A stretch of DNA of 64,000 nt from Eunapius fragilis (lineage: Eukaryota > Porifera > Demospongiae > Spongillida > Spongillidae), in assembly GCA_963681505.1 (NCBI GenBank), contig OY811974.1, positions 7,030,167-7,094,166 of the forward strand. The letters run 5' to 3'. Both the position numbers and the translations under genes were made by a program. The notes below the pieces were generated by a model. That model ran no database searches. It had not been told where the DNA came from and was given only the letters and a program-made list of their open reading frames with translations. The stretch's first letter is position 1. The number at the start of each line of letters is the position of its first letter. Shown here piece by piece: positions 23,281-34,449 of this stretch.

Positions 23281-24215
23281 GCAGGCACGCATGTATGGCG
23301 CAAATTGTGAATTTGCGCAATTTGTGAAATCAAAATTTGCGCAACAACTCTCAAACGTGTAGCTTCTGCCCATGCTCACCCTACATGCACGTTTGCCTGT
23401 GGAGTATGTTGTCCAGGAACGAACGTGCATCTTTTCTTGGTGTTGCGTTACGACCATCATGTAATACGAGTAAGTCATCACCAGAGGCTAGCTTTTTATA
23501 TTTATCTATTAGGTAAAAAATGGCTGTATTTTACGAAAGTGTAAGGCATGCATTCACATGCAGTCTTCTCTGTGAAGATCAAGCAGGGTGTGGTAGAATT
23601 TTGACAGCACAAAAGCGTAACAAAAAAAAAAAATCCCACCGCGTGTGCACTCCTTATAGCCCTAGCTGGTATAGAATATATGCCAAGGTGCCATACATCA
23701 ACGTAACAAATACAAGACAGCTCTTGCACGAGTGAAAGGTAGCTTTTCTGAGCCTTCAAAGAAGTTGAACCATAAAATAATCGCTCATTATTATAAGCAC
23801 TGAGTCAATAGTATATGGTTTCCCTCCGAGTCCCAGCACATACAAGTCGGCCGAATACATGCAGTGGCGTACCCAGAATTATCTCTACCGTCGACCATTA
23901 ATTAATTGGTAGCTAGCTAGCCATGTGCCTACTATCAGTTAATATTATGGCAGCGGCAATTAATTTACTGCGGGAGGTGAGCATTACTGTTCAGCCGAAC
24001 TCGGTTGACAGGGCCCAGGTCCTTAAGATACCGTAATAGAGACAGTGGCAGGTGTGAATACAGGGGGTGGGCAACTGAGTTTTGTCCCCGGACGATCGAT
24101 GATGGTATGAACAATGAGCGAACGCAATGAACACATGCCAAAGTAAAAACAGTAAAGGGCGGCGGCTGCTTGGGACAGTGGCGTAGCAAGTGGTGGGGGG
24201 TTGAGGGGCTGCCGA
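23281..24215. other. Gene-free spacer inside the inverted duplication
   Basis: Contains a short palindromic cluster GCGCAAATTGTGAATTTGCG (23299-23318). ORFs up to 85 codons show no family resemblance. Confidence 0.4.
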
Positions 24216-24224
24216 ACTAGATGA

Positions 24225-24700
24225 GAGGTAAGAAGGGCTTAGTCCTATCGACCCTCCTCCCCTTTGAAGGGCTTAGTCCCATCCCCCTCCTCCCTCTGAA
24301 GGGCTTAGTCCCATCGCCCTCCCCCTCTGAAGGGCTTAGTCCCATCCTCCTCCTCCCCTCTAAAGGGCTTAGTCCCATCCCCCTCCTCCCCTCTGAAGGG
24401 CTTAGTCCCATCCCATCCTCCTCCTCCCCTCTGAAGGGCTTAGTCCCATCCTCCTCCTCCCCTCTGAAGGGCTTAGTCCCATCCCCTCCTCCCCTCTGAA
24501 GGGCTTAGTCCCATCCTCCTCCTCCCCTCTGAAGGGTTTAGTTCCATCCCCTCCTCCCCTCTGATAGGCTTAGTCCCATCCCCCTCCTCCCCTCTGAAGG
24601 GCTTAGTCCCATCCCCCTCCTCCCCTCTGAAGGGCTCCCATCTCCCTCCTCCCCTCTGAAGGGCTCCCATCTCCCTCCTCCCCTATGATAGGCAGAGTGC
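24225..24700. repeat. Minisatellite, about 32-bp unit, roughly 14 copies
   Basis: Tandem units of the type GAAGGGCTTAGTCCCATCC followed by CYCCTCCTCCCCTCT, with unit-length and single-base variation. It encodes a degenerate proline/serine-rich repeat on one strand and glycine/arginine-rich on the other, but nothing suggests translation. The inverse word CCCTTCAGAGGGGAGGAGGG lies just past its end (24727-24746), and again at 26262-26281. Confidence 0.93.
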
Positions 24701-24960
24701 CTCACATGTCCTCTCCTGCACGAAGCCCTTCAGAGGGGAGGAGGGGATTGGGACACACACAGTGCTTAGAAATGGAACTCACAACCAGAGCAACCTTGTT
24801 GCAGTCCATCCACCATCCTGAAGAGAGCATTGGTGTCAGTACGATATTTGGGTGGTCACAATAAGCTTCTCTTCATCACCTAGCTAGCTGGAGATACCCT
24901 GAACATGTAATAAAAGGTAGAGACTTCACTAATTCACAATCAGATAAAGGACTTCTACTA
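24700..24960. repeat. Direct repeat 1 of a 250-bp spacer duplication
   Basis: Matches 26245-26520 in direct orientation: CATGTCCTCTCCTGCAC, CCTTCAGAGGGGAGGAGGGG, TGGAACTCACAACC, CATCCACCATCCTGAAGAGA, ATATTTGGGTGGTCACAATA, CTTCATCACCTAGCTAGCTG, then CACAATCAGATAAAGG. Confidence 0.9.
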
Positions 24961-25034
24961 TTGTACAGTGTTTGAACGGAGCTCAACGTGTATACCGCCA
25001 TCCTTGGAAAACCTTACGGAATAAACAGATGCTA

Positions 25035-25860
25035 TGCCTGGCACATGGTGCCGAGTGTGTGACAACAGCAAGTCCGGCGATCCAAATACCTCCTTTCATT
25101 GATTCCCTACAAACCTAGAAAGGCGGCTATCTGGCTAGCTTACCGTGTTTAACTTACATATAAATCCTCACCATCACGTTTGCTCCATCAGACATTTTCC
25201 AAATAGTGATGCGGTACCATCGGGAAAAGGTTATCCTCGCCCCCCTCGAGCCAAGAGGGCAAAAAACCGAGAGGCCAATACGCAGCTAACTGGACTATAG
25301 ATTCTCTATCATCAAAGTCAGTAACATCGGCACCATCAAGCATATATATGCATGCAGCAAGTCTGTGACAACATCCACCTTTAACTGAACAACCTCCACT
25401 TTCTGTAGCTGATTTCGGAGAACAACTAGTGAGCGACTATCAAGTGCATGAGTTGCCCAACAATGTTGACGATGCCTCACAGTCTAGCGCATTGCCTACC
25501 GATGGGTTTCAATGTAGCTCCCTTCAGGCTGAATCGTTAGTTAATGCTTCCCTGCTAGCCCGTATAGAATATCTAGAAACTCAAAATACTTCCAGAAACG
25601 AATATGAACCTACAAAGATTAACTTCAGGATCAAACACGATGATTGCCTAGTTAGATTCTATACTGGGTTCATAAAATATCGCATTTTTTGGCCTTCTAC
25701 ATGCAACCTCCTTGGTCCCAGTTTTAAAGATCTGCAGTACTGGGTGTCATGAGAGGGCGCTCATGGACGGAATTGAAAAACGAAAACTAGATCCAGAAAA
25801 TCAACTGTTTATGGCGTTGGTGAAGCTAAGGCTAAATCTCATGACTAAACGTTACCGTTC
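25035..25860 (+). pseudogene. THAP-domain DDE_Tnp_4-type transposase remnant
   Basis: Reading frames in series resemble a THAP-type transposase. At 25035 the frame GTWCRVCDNSKSGDPNTSFH, a TGA, then FP recalls the CxxC...FHxFP start of a THAP finger. At 25232-25260 PSGKGYPRPPRAKRAK resembles the post-THAP linker. At 25420-25750 a coiled-coil stretch SLLARIEYLETQN leads to DDCLVRFYTGFIKYRIF and DLQYWVS, and at 25760-25850 RKLDPENQLFMALVKLRLNL follows. All are typical of the region before the catalytic core, which is missing. Stops and frame changes mark it as dead. It is not the same copy as the intact ISL2EU gene at 12.6 kb. Confidence 0.7.
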
Positions 25861-26039
25861 CTTGGGCTGACAACTTTAAGACATAGTAGTTATCTGTAGA
25901 CCAGCAGTCCGGACGTGACGTCACGTTCAATGAAATGTTTAATCAACATTCCATCGCTTACGCGCAACTGGTCCTTTGGAACACTGCCGACAAAAAACAA
26001 ACCCTGTGGGTGTGGTGAGGAGTGTGTGTATTGTCGGTT

Positions 26040-26245
26040 ATGTTCCTTAACCCCTCACACTCATGGAAAGTACACCACACCCACAGGGGTCTTTTTTGTC
26101 GGCTATGTTACTTAACCCTCACACCTTAACCAGAGAGTTTACCACACCCACAGGGCTCTTTTTAGTCCATTCCTTAACCAGAAAGTTCACCACACCCACA
26201 GGGCTCTTTTTAGTCCGTTCCTTAACCAGAAAGTACACCAAACAT
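26040..26245. repeat. Tandem repeat, about 50-bp unit, four copies
   Basis: Units share AGTWCACCACACCCACAGGG, CTCTTTTTAGTCCRTTCC and TTAACCAGAAAG. The first two are more diverged. Confidence 0.9.
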
Positions 26246-26520
26246 CCTCTCCTACACTAAGCCCTTCAAAGGGGAGGAGGGGATTCGGACACACACATAC
26301 ATAGTGCTTAGAGATGGAACTCACAACCTGAGCAACCTTGCTACAGGCCATCCACCATCCTGAAGAGAGCACAGGTGTTAGTACGATATTTGGGTGGTCA
26401 CAATAAGCTTCTCTTCATCACCTAGCTAGCTGAGAGATACCATGTATTTTATTCATCCCTGTAATAAAAATAGAAACCTCAAAAACAAATACAAGTACAT
26501 GTATCCACAATCAGATAAAG
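26245..26520. repeat. Direct repeat 2 of the 250-bp spacer duplication
   Basis: Second copy of the block at 24700-24960, same orientation, with scattered substitutions and a small insertion (AAATACAAGTACATGTATC). Confidence 0.9.
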
Positions 26521-26621
26521 GTACATGTAGCAGCTGGAACAGACAAAATCCACAACCACAAATGTACATAGGCTTTGGATATGAACAAAACAGTAATATA
26601 CACCCCAGGAAAAAGAGCTGG

Positions 26622-26678
<57 letters not shown>

Positions 26679-26701
26679 TGTGTGTGTGTCTGTGTGTGTG
26701 T
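26622..26701. repeat. (TG)n microsatellite
   Basis: About 40 TG units with GAGTG and TCTG interruptions. Confidence 0.97.
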
Positions 26702-27480
26702 ACAGACCACTCCCAGGTATTACAATGACCAGCAGCCCTTTCTGAGGTACAGGCCACACCCAGACATTAAAACGACTAGTGGCTAGAGAGAATCATTCTT
26801 GCCCGACCCAACTGACCAGCATGCAGCTTGAGAGATTTAGACATTAACCCATTCTTGCCCAGGGTACAGGCCACACCCAGGCAACTCAACTAGATAGATT
26901 TAACCCAATCTTTCCCAGGGTATAGACCACACCCACATGACACAACTGACTAGTAGCTAGAGATATTTAACCCATTCTTGCCCAGGGTACAGATCAACCA
27001 AATAGGTTACATCAGCATCAGCTAAAAAGATTCTTCCTAATATACACCCCCCAAGAAAAAGAGCTGGTAGTATGTGTGTGTGTGTATGTATACACACACA
27101 CATACACACACACTGGCCACACCCAGGCAACTCGACTAACCCAATCTAGCCCTGTGTACAATCAACACCGACGACACAACTGACTAGCGGCTAGAGATAT
27201 TTAACCCATTCTTGCTCAGGGTACTCGCCACACCCAGTCAACTAGATAGATTTAACACAATCTGGCCCAGGGTACAGACCACACCCTTACAACACAACTA
27301 GAGATATTTAACCCATTCTTGCCCAGGGTACTGGCCACACCCAGGCAACTCAACCCAATCATGCCAAGGATACGGACCACTCCCAGTCGACACACTGACT
27401 TGTGGCTAGAGATATTTAACCCATTGTTGCCCTGGGTACAGACCAACCCAACCGGTTCATCAGCATCAGCTAAAGTGATT
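26702..27480. repeat. Degenerate tandem repeat, about 55-65-bp unit
   Basis: Recurring blocks CCCATTCTTGCCCAGGGTAC, GGCCACACCCAGGCAACTC and CTAGAGATATTTAACC repeat ten or more times with variable order. A hairpin-like (GT)n-TATACACACAC lies at 27074-27113. Confidence 0.85.
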
Positions 27481-27524
27481 CTTCCTAATGTGCACCCCAC
27501 AAAAAAGAGCTAGGAGTATTTGTG

Positions 27525-27556
27525 CCTGTGTGTGCATGTGTGTGTGTGATGTGTGT

Positions 27557-27603
<47 letters not shown>
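27525..27603. repeat. (TG)n microsatellite at arm B hinge
   Basis: Dinucleotide run of about 75 bp adjoining GAACTTAACAGCGTGTGTG, the inverse of the hinge end of arm A. Confidence 0.95.
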
Positions 27604-27605
<2 letters not shown>

Positions 27606-28052
27606 CTTAACAGCGTGTGTGTGGATTGTACAGGGCCTGTGTGTGCGGTGTGTGGAAAAAACCAAATGACCGGTAGGAATCTTAATAAGTACTTACTTTG
27701 TTGTAGTTCTAATGAACTTTCTATGCACATAGAACTGAAACTTTAAATTCTACTATCCTTTTGTTGTAGAAATAACTTTCGATGCGCACGGAAAGCAGAC
27801 ATAGAACTGAACCATTAAAATTTAATAACCTTTGTTGTACAAATAAGCCTATTGTTTTGGACATAAACACTCGTCATGTTCGGCGTACTACTAAAATTTT
27901 CATAATCAGGCTTCGGGATGACTGTTACGCATGCGCGTTCAGTATCCTGTGACATTGCTCTGTATATTTATATGCATGGCAAAACGTACACATATAAGTA
28001 TTATTGCAAACTGTGCTTTATTTTTCAGAGATAGCGCTCAGCAATCAGTATC

Positions 28053-28557
28053 ATGGCAGTTGCGGTAGGGTTTCAACTTATATACTGCTGCGTAAATAAG
28101 TATGCGTAACAATTCCTCTCCTGCATAGTATGGAACTGATGTTTTTCTTTTCGACACATCGACTAACAAGTATTTAAGTCGATTTACCCGAAATAACGTC
28201 GAGGGTATTGAAGCAGCAAAAGTATCGGCAGATGGCCAATGCAAGTTTAACATGCAAGTACAGAGCGGCAACACTGTTGCGTTTCGGGCTGACAACGGAC
28301 GCTACTTGAGCCGTTATAACCACTCGAGTGGTAGTGATTTAATTGCAGCTGTGAAAAGTACTGTAGACCAGTATTGTGTATTCGAGTACAAGTTCGAGTT
28401 CACTAAACCAGACACCAGTAATAATCGAAAAAGAACTGGAAGAATCGCTCTGAAATCCGACAATGGGTCGTTCTGGATTACTGAACCCAGCGGTGATGCT
28501 AACCGCATTAGATCCACTGGAAAAAGCGAAGTTTACTTTGAATTTATTTTAGCCTAA
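28053..28557 (+). CDS. Beta-trefoil (fascin/agglutinin-like) protein, copy B
   Basis: Exons 28053-28064 (MAVA, donor GCG|GTAGGG) and 28129-28557 (acceptor CTGCATAG), 146 residues ending TAA. The motif layout is that of copy A at 22207-22712: NKYLSRFTRNNVEGIEAAK, the NGRYLSRYNH repeat and GRIALKSDNGSFW. The Leu-to-Ser change in the last motif and Pro-to-Thr in KPDTSNN are the main differences. Gene order and 5' flank are the mirror image of copy A. The frame is fully open and the short intron (64 bp) is intact, so it is likely functional or only recently duplicated. Confidence 0.7.
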
Positions 28558-28734
28558 ATTGGACTTTGCTTTCATCACAGCTGCATTTTCCCCAACTCAT
28601 TAGATTGCTAATTTCCTCGTGCCCCGTAACTCCTTCTTACTAACTGCATACAAACTGTGTATAGATGTAATGTTCATGTACATAGTGTTTATGAAGTGCC
28701 GAATTATAATCATTTGGGTTGCGCAAAATCAACC

Positions 28735-29145
28735 GTATGGTGGCATGGAGGTCGCGCTCTAGACACATGAGCTTTGAGTAGTCATTGTGTCGTTGTGACA
28801 GATCAGTGTGGACCCTGCTGTCACGCGGACTATTCCGGAGTTTGTGAACTGATAATTGATACGTGAGTGAAGAGAATTCATATCCCTGGGGCAATCTATT
28901 TACGTGGTGCTGACTCTACTCAATAGTTCCAGGTCGGAATCGGTCCGTTAGAGTTGTGCTCAAGACAATACCACTGTTTAGCTCAAAGCAATGACGCAGT
29001 AAGCGTTTCGACCATTGAGGTGGATCAGATATCCATGCTTGTATGCAGAATGTGTGTTTGTTTATGTATTGCGTGTCTGTCATGTTTTGTACATGTGTTT
29101 TTTATATGTTTGCTTCATCCTAATGAGTACATTTCATTTTCAAAG
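28735..29145. other. Insertion in arm B relative to arm A
   Basis: Arm A reads straight from ATCATTTGAAATGCG..AATCAACC to GTATCTATAGGCTTTA, whereas arm B has about 410 bp between these points. The extra sequence shows no clear inverted ends or ORF family; it could be a SINE-like or deleted element, or ancestral DNA lost in arm A. Confidence 0.6.
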
Positions 29146-30189
29146 TTAAAGTATAGGCTTTAACCTCTCGCTGTGGTCATGATAATTCAAGGCCTGCATT
29201 TAGAGAAATCTTTGTACCGCGCACTTTAGTGCGGATGTACCCAAACTGTTCAAAAGGTCAAAAGTTTGCATGTAACACTCTCGAAGGCATGGCAGGGAAT
29301 AATTATTGCCTAGTGTTAGAATAATTTCAGATCTGGTACATCGTACTGAATTTTGATTCCGTTAATTTCCATGATGGTGCTACGTTCTTTGAATCCGTCC
29401 ATGTATGCAAGAATTGGGGACAAAGGTGATGTAGAAAGGACGGGGCAATGTTTGTGGAAAAGAAAAATCCTATATTTTTACTGTTTTGGTTATGCTACAT
29501 TTTAATACACGTAGGATTTTTGTCTGATAAAAAAAAAATCAAAACCTTGTTCCCCGCTTTTATTAATAAAATTTATTACTGCCGGACCGCAGGTGCACGA
29601 CTGTGCGTGACATGCGCGCGTACACGCTTTTATCCAGACACGCAGGCCGTTCGTCGGTTAATATAACTTGGTTTAAGTGTCATAAACCGTATTTATAGAT
29701 CCTTCAAAACTTGTTGTTTGCTTCACAGCGAGTATTGGCAATTGATAAAGGTGGGGGGGGGGGAGTGGGGGGGGGGGATGGTGTGAGAATGATAGGTTTG
29801 AAAGGCAATAATGATGTATAAATGAAAGGAATGAGGGGTCTAATAATAAGAGAAATAGTCCAATATTTCCCACACAGCTGAACATCATAATGTCCTACAA
29901 ATCGGCTCACTATAGGGTTGACTATAACATCTTCTCTTATCATTAAACCCTGGTTCCTTCCTTTTTACACCACTGTTGCCACCAACTGTCTCATTGAGAA
30001 TGTTTTTATTACTTGTGACGTTTCTTGAATTTTTTTCGTCATTAGATGAGTCATATTTTGAGATAAGACCATTAGTGGTGTTATTCATATTATACCACAT
30101 TTTAAATATTTGGTATGCTATATACGCCCAAAAGTCGACGTGTACGCGCCATTGGCGTCTCGCCACTGGTGAGTGTAGCCCAGTACTAT

Positions 30190-30310
30190 GGGTGTTTCCC
30201 TGGTATGTAGAAGTGTCCCTTGTGTGTAAATATGTCCCTGGTGTATAAATGTGACCCTGGTGTGTAAACGTGTCTCTCGTACGTAGGTGTGTCCCCGGTT
30301 CTCTACAATT
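30190..30310. repeat. Short minisatellite, TGTCCCTGGTGTGTAAA-type unit
   Basis: Six to seven imperfect units of 17-19 bp. The mirror-image copy in arm A (19125-19182 and 20536-20600) is where the PIGN-carrying element inserted. Confidence 0.8.
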
Positions 30311-30479
30311 CCTTCAGAAGGTGTGGGATAAGCGAAATTGTTGGTTAGAGGTATGCAGCACTGGTATGTTTGGAAACACTTCTGAGACCTAAACCTCCAT
30401 TTTAAATTCCAATTGGCATTGATACTGAGAATGGATAGTAATTCGACTAGAAAGACTCGAATACTTTTAAAGAATTAGA

Positions 30480-31590
30480 AATAACATTAAGAGCAATTGA
30501 ATGACGGCGTTATTGAATGTGGCAGGATGGTATCACTGCAGCTTGATGTCCTGTTAGCCATGGCTACTCTGTATTCTAACGCTAGTGTGCTCCTCAATTA
30601 TCCATAAAATCAAAATATGATTCAATGCATTTTCCCCCCCTGTGCTAAACAGGTCCCAATTTAGCCATGGCTACTCTGTGTATGGCTAGATGGGTCCCTT
30701 TAGTCATGGCTACTCTCCCAGCAAAAAGTTCTTGGGCAAAATTCCTGCCAAGAACTTGCCCTAGACTTGCCAAGACCTTTACCAAGATGCCAAGATTATG
30801 CCGACCAAGTTCTGGCCAAGACCTTGCTCAAGATCTTACCCAAGATGATCCAAGATATGATGGCAAGATCTTAGACAAGATGTTATAGTATATGGCTAAT
30901 CTCCAATTGCCAATGATGTACATGCACTATAGCTACTAATTAGATGGAAGTAAAGCATGCTTAAGATAGCACAAGAAATGGATTATACAATATGATAGTT
31001 AAGTTCAGTCTAATTGCAAATGAAATGGCGGCATATGAGAGTTACACATTCTGTCTGTATTGACCTTTAATGCCCAAGGCCAGCAGGAATATATAGATTG
31101 ACATCGAATATCAGCTAGAATGTAGGCTAGTGCTGAGTGCTGCATGCCAATTATAATACAATGTATTTATACATTGAAACATGTTGTTTATGCATAAGCA
31201 TGAGCGTGAGGATTTTTATAAAGAATTGTACCTTCAATGAGCTTCACTCTACTTGGAGACAAAGGTGGTTAATGTGATATGCTGGTGCTGCTGACCATAG
31301 TTGATTCTTTATAGCAGCTTTGTTGACAGCTCTTCTTTAGAAAACATAGCATCCACCAATTTTCCTGGATTGTGTGATTGAATTTGTAGAAGATTTACGC
31401 CACTTTTCTGTTCAGATTAAACACATATGATACGTTTGCATCAATACATATGTGATCAATGAAATAAAATATACTTTCAGATTTAAAGTGGCTCTCATCC
31501 AGCTGCAGGTTACCTGTTGTTCCTAATAGACTTGGTACAAACTACTCAATATTTTAGGTGCATGTGGAAACCTTTATACCCTGCTAGTGA
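30480..31590. other. Gene-free stretch with a truncated CCCAGCAAAAAG MITE
   Basis: From 30717 to about 30890 the sequence CCCAGCAAAAAGTTCTTGGG, with CTTGCCAAGA and CAAGATCTTA words, matches the MITE at 19823-20022 but lacks the other end. A short ATGGCTACTCT word repeats three times just upstream (30550-30716). No gene seen. Confidence 0.6.
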
Positions 31591-31857
31591 TAAAAACTTT
31601 CTCTATACGAGAAGGTTGGTGGTATACACTGTAGGAATCAAAGGCGATGGTGGAGGGAACAAGGCTTCTGATTGAAAAGGAAAAATGAAAAAGACCTATA
31701 TTTGCACACACAGTTAAATATGGCAATATGCTGTTAATATTGGTCTGCTTCATTTTTCCATTTCAATCAGAAGCCTTGTTCCCTTGCCTTTTACACCACC
31801 GTCATCGTTGATTCCTATATACCACCAACCTTCTCGTATAGAGAATGTTTTATTATA
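31591..31857. mobile_element. Foldback MITE (family 3)
   Basis: Arms of about 110 bp: TTTCTCTATACGAGAAGGTT, GGTGGTATAC, GAACAAGGCTTCTGATTGAA, repeated in inverse to CCTTCTCGTATAGAGAATG. Short AT-rich loop. A partial further copy follows at 31900-32010 (AATCAGAAGCCTTGTTCCCT). Confidence 0.88.
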
Positions 31858-32009
31858 TTAAAGCATTATCAGTCCTTTAGCGCGCTTTAAAATGCGTACG
31901 TAATCAGAAGCCTTGTTCCCTTGCTTTTTTCACGCACCACCATTGCCTTTGATTCCTATTAATCTTATATATCACAACCTCCTATAGTTAATGTTTTTAT
32001 TACAATTTA

Positions 32010-33760
32010 TTCTCATGCTTTAGTAAACATGAAACCATGGATGGGAATAGTATCAGAAAAGTAATTACTTTCCACAGGGTTAGAACTTTATCATGCCCAC
32101 AAAGCGATGGTGTGTAGTTGGGCACACAGTAGCGGCTCACTCCAGTGGTAATTAGCACATCCCCAGCAGCGGAAAAATAATTATTTCACCTGGACAAAAA
32201 GAAACTGTCACAGCAATCAGGGCTTTGATTCCGGGCCCCTGACAGCACGCAATATCACCCGGAAGACCCTGTTTCCGAATTTTGTGCGCCATGTGCTCTC
32301 GAAATCGTGAGTGAACGGATTTCATACGAATGATTTCTCGGTCCCGGAGGATAATTTTTATGCGCACGGGGTAATTCGGGATATACATCGTGCGTGAACG
32401 TGCAATTTTGTACGAGACCGAGGAATGCACCGTGTACCCGCAATTGATTATCGATCGTATGACGTAATAGCAAGTTAAATGTTCTAGTTATATTGTTGTT
32501 ACACCTACATGTAATTAATAATAGTTAAGGTTTCAAAATATTTAAATTGTTTCAAAGTTACAAAATATAAAAAATAGAAAGTTGTGTCTTGATAGTTACG
32601 AGAACTGGGACAAAACCTTGTTCATAGAAAAGAAAGCAGAACAGATATACCACGTTGACAAATACAGGCCTTACCTCCCAACGGTTGACGGTGAAGTTAT
32701 AACATCTGATTTCCACAGAAATCTTTCTGAATAGTTCAGTGCTGTCGATGTGAATACCCATAGAACATACCGTCCTCTGTGCGGATGGAAAAGGATAACA
32801 ATATCGACGTACTGTTACAACGCGTACATTTTAGCGCTCTTGTTCAGCCACGATGTTGCAGGTAAATCAAGGAATTCACTTTTCAGCCATAATGCAGTAC
32901 AGAATACCATTATTCTGTCCCGACGTTTCACCTTGGGAAAGCAAACAAAGTGCCACACAAAACACGTATTTAACAGCTCACCTCGCTGTGTAACGTAGCC
33001 GGCCGTTCTTACTAACCAACAACCTGCATGCCTGAATTGCTTCGCAGAACGTTATCCCAATACACTATTTCCTGACAAGCAAAGCTTTCAATTCAAAACG
33101 AGTGTAGGCTAAAGGTAACTCACCTGGCTTTCGTTTGACGTTTTTGGTATAAAATGGCACCTCTTTGACTAACAGTGGAAGATGTAGTGTTCCACAGTGG
33201 TCATACATCCTCATAATCTTTCAATTAAACATTCTGTGAGCAACTTACCCCACACATACCGACGCGAGACGAATTTAATCACCACGTGATTCAGGGCGCT
33301 GCAATACATAAAGCACATGCGTTGTCATAATATGGAACCACTCCCTGTCCGATATACAGTTTTAGTAACAACAAGACGATCGCAGACCTCGCCTGCTGTG
33401 TAGTACATGAAGTATTTTATGTGTCAGCAAGACATATCCATACGTAAGGAGAGGATGAGATGGCTAAGGTAACATCCTCAGCTTTTGTATTTTTGATACA
33501 ATAAGCAAACATTAGAGTGAACTAGGTTCATTCTTGCTACAGATTGTTTACGTACCCCGCCTCTTAATAATAAGTATCATCACGCAGCAGAACCTAAACA
33601 AAATATGAGTCTCCAATGCATATACCGTTTTCCAGGATATAGATAAAGTAATGCATTTCTTCACCAAAAAAAAAAAATCATAAACCAAGTCAATAATATG
33701 AAAAACAATTCGATAGGTGAAACTGGATTCTTGAAACCGATGAGTGCTGCATAGTCACTT
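32010..33760. other. Gene-poor stretch; one possible minus-strand exon
   Basis: On the minus strand 32763-32672 reads MGIHIDSTELFRKISVEI and on to NRWE before a GAG|GTAAGG donor; it could be a first exon but nothing confirms it. The rest shows no family resemblance. Confidence 0.3.
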
Positions 33761-33765
33761 ATCAT

Positions 33766-34440
33766 TAGAAGACCATTCGGGGTGAGGCCTCAGACCAATG
33801 TAAAGCTTACTGGACAAACTTGATTCACATAAAGTAAAATGTATAGATACACATGTAAGTGTGAATTGGGTAATTAGGGGCAAACGGCTTACAAGACTTA
33901 GCCACACCTTTCAGAATCACATGACTCCTGGAGTACCATTGGGGTGAGGCCTCAGACAAATGTGAAGTTTACTGGACAAACTTGTGTCATATAAAGTAAA
34001 TGTACATGTACACTGATACACATGTAAATGTGTATTGGGTAATTAGGGGCAAACGGCTTACCAGACGTAGCCACACCCTTCATAATCGCGTGACCCTCAG
34101 AAGACCTTTGGGGTGAGGTCTCAGACCAATGTGAAGCTTACTGGACAAACCTTGCATCACATAAAGTAGAATGTCGTGATACACATGTAAGTGTGTAGCA
34201 TTATTGGATGACTCACCGAAGATAGCCACACCCTTCAGAAGACCATTGGGGTACGGTTTCAGACCAATGTGTAGTACATACAACTTTACTTGCCTTGTGT
34301 CAAGACACATGACATGCATATGTAAGTGTCAATTGCCATTATTACAATTAAGCAAACAACTCACCCGTGGTAGCCACACCCGACAGAGTAAAATGACCAT
34401 GGTACCATCAGGGTGCGTTTAATGTAAACCATTTTGGACA
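33766..34440. repeat. Tandem repeat, about 150-165-bp unit, four to five copies
   Basis: Each unit contains GGGGTGAGGCCTCAGACCAA, TTACTGGACAAACTTG, ATACACATGTAAGTGTG, AATTGGGTAATTAGGGGCAA and TAGCCACACCYTTCAGAA. The unit length drifts by short deletions and the last copy is the most diverged. Confidence 0.9.
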
Positions 34441-34449
34441 AGCTTGGTG

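Larger units (their letters stand above)
27530..30300. repeat. Arm B of the imperfect inverted duplication
   Basis: Matches arm A (19118-23280) in inverse from the dinucleotide tract, through the beta-trefoil gene, to the CTGGTGTGTAAA minisatellite at 30190-30300. Differences include about 410 extra bases at 28735-29145 and the absence of the PIGN-carrying element. Sequence 30225-30475 is also shared with 17745-17990. Confidence 0.85.

Noticed and set aside
24221-24670. Proline/serine-rich and Glu/Gly-rich repeat proteins
   Set aside because: Both strands of a 32-bp minisatellite give long frames because the unit lacks stops; no start context or other coding sign.
24225-24700. CRISPR-like array
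   Set aside because: The repeats are contiguous with no unique spacers, and the window is eukaryotic.
33766-34440. CRISPR or tRNA cluster
   Set aside because: Units of about 160 bp are directly abutting and have no cloverleaf or spacer pattern.
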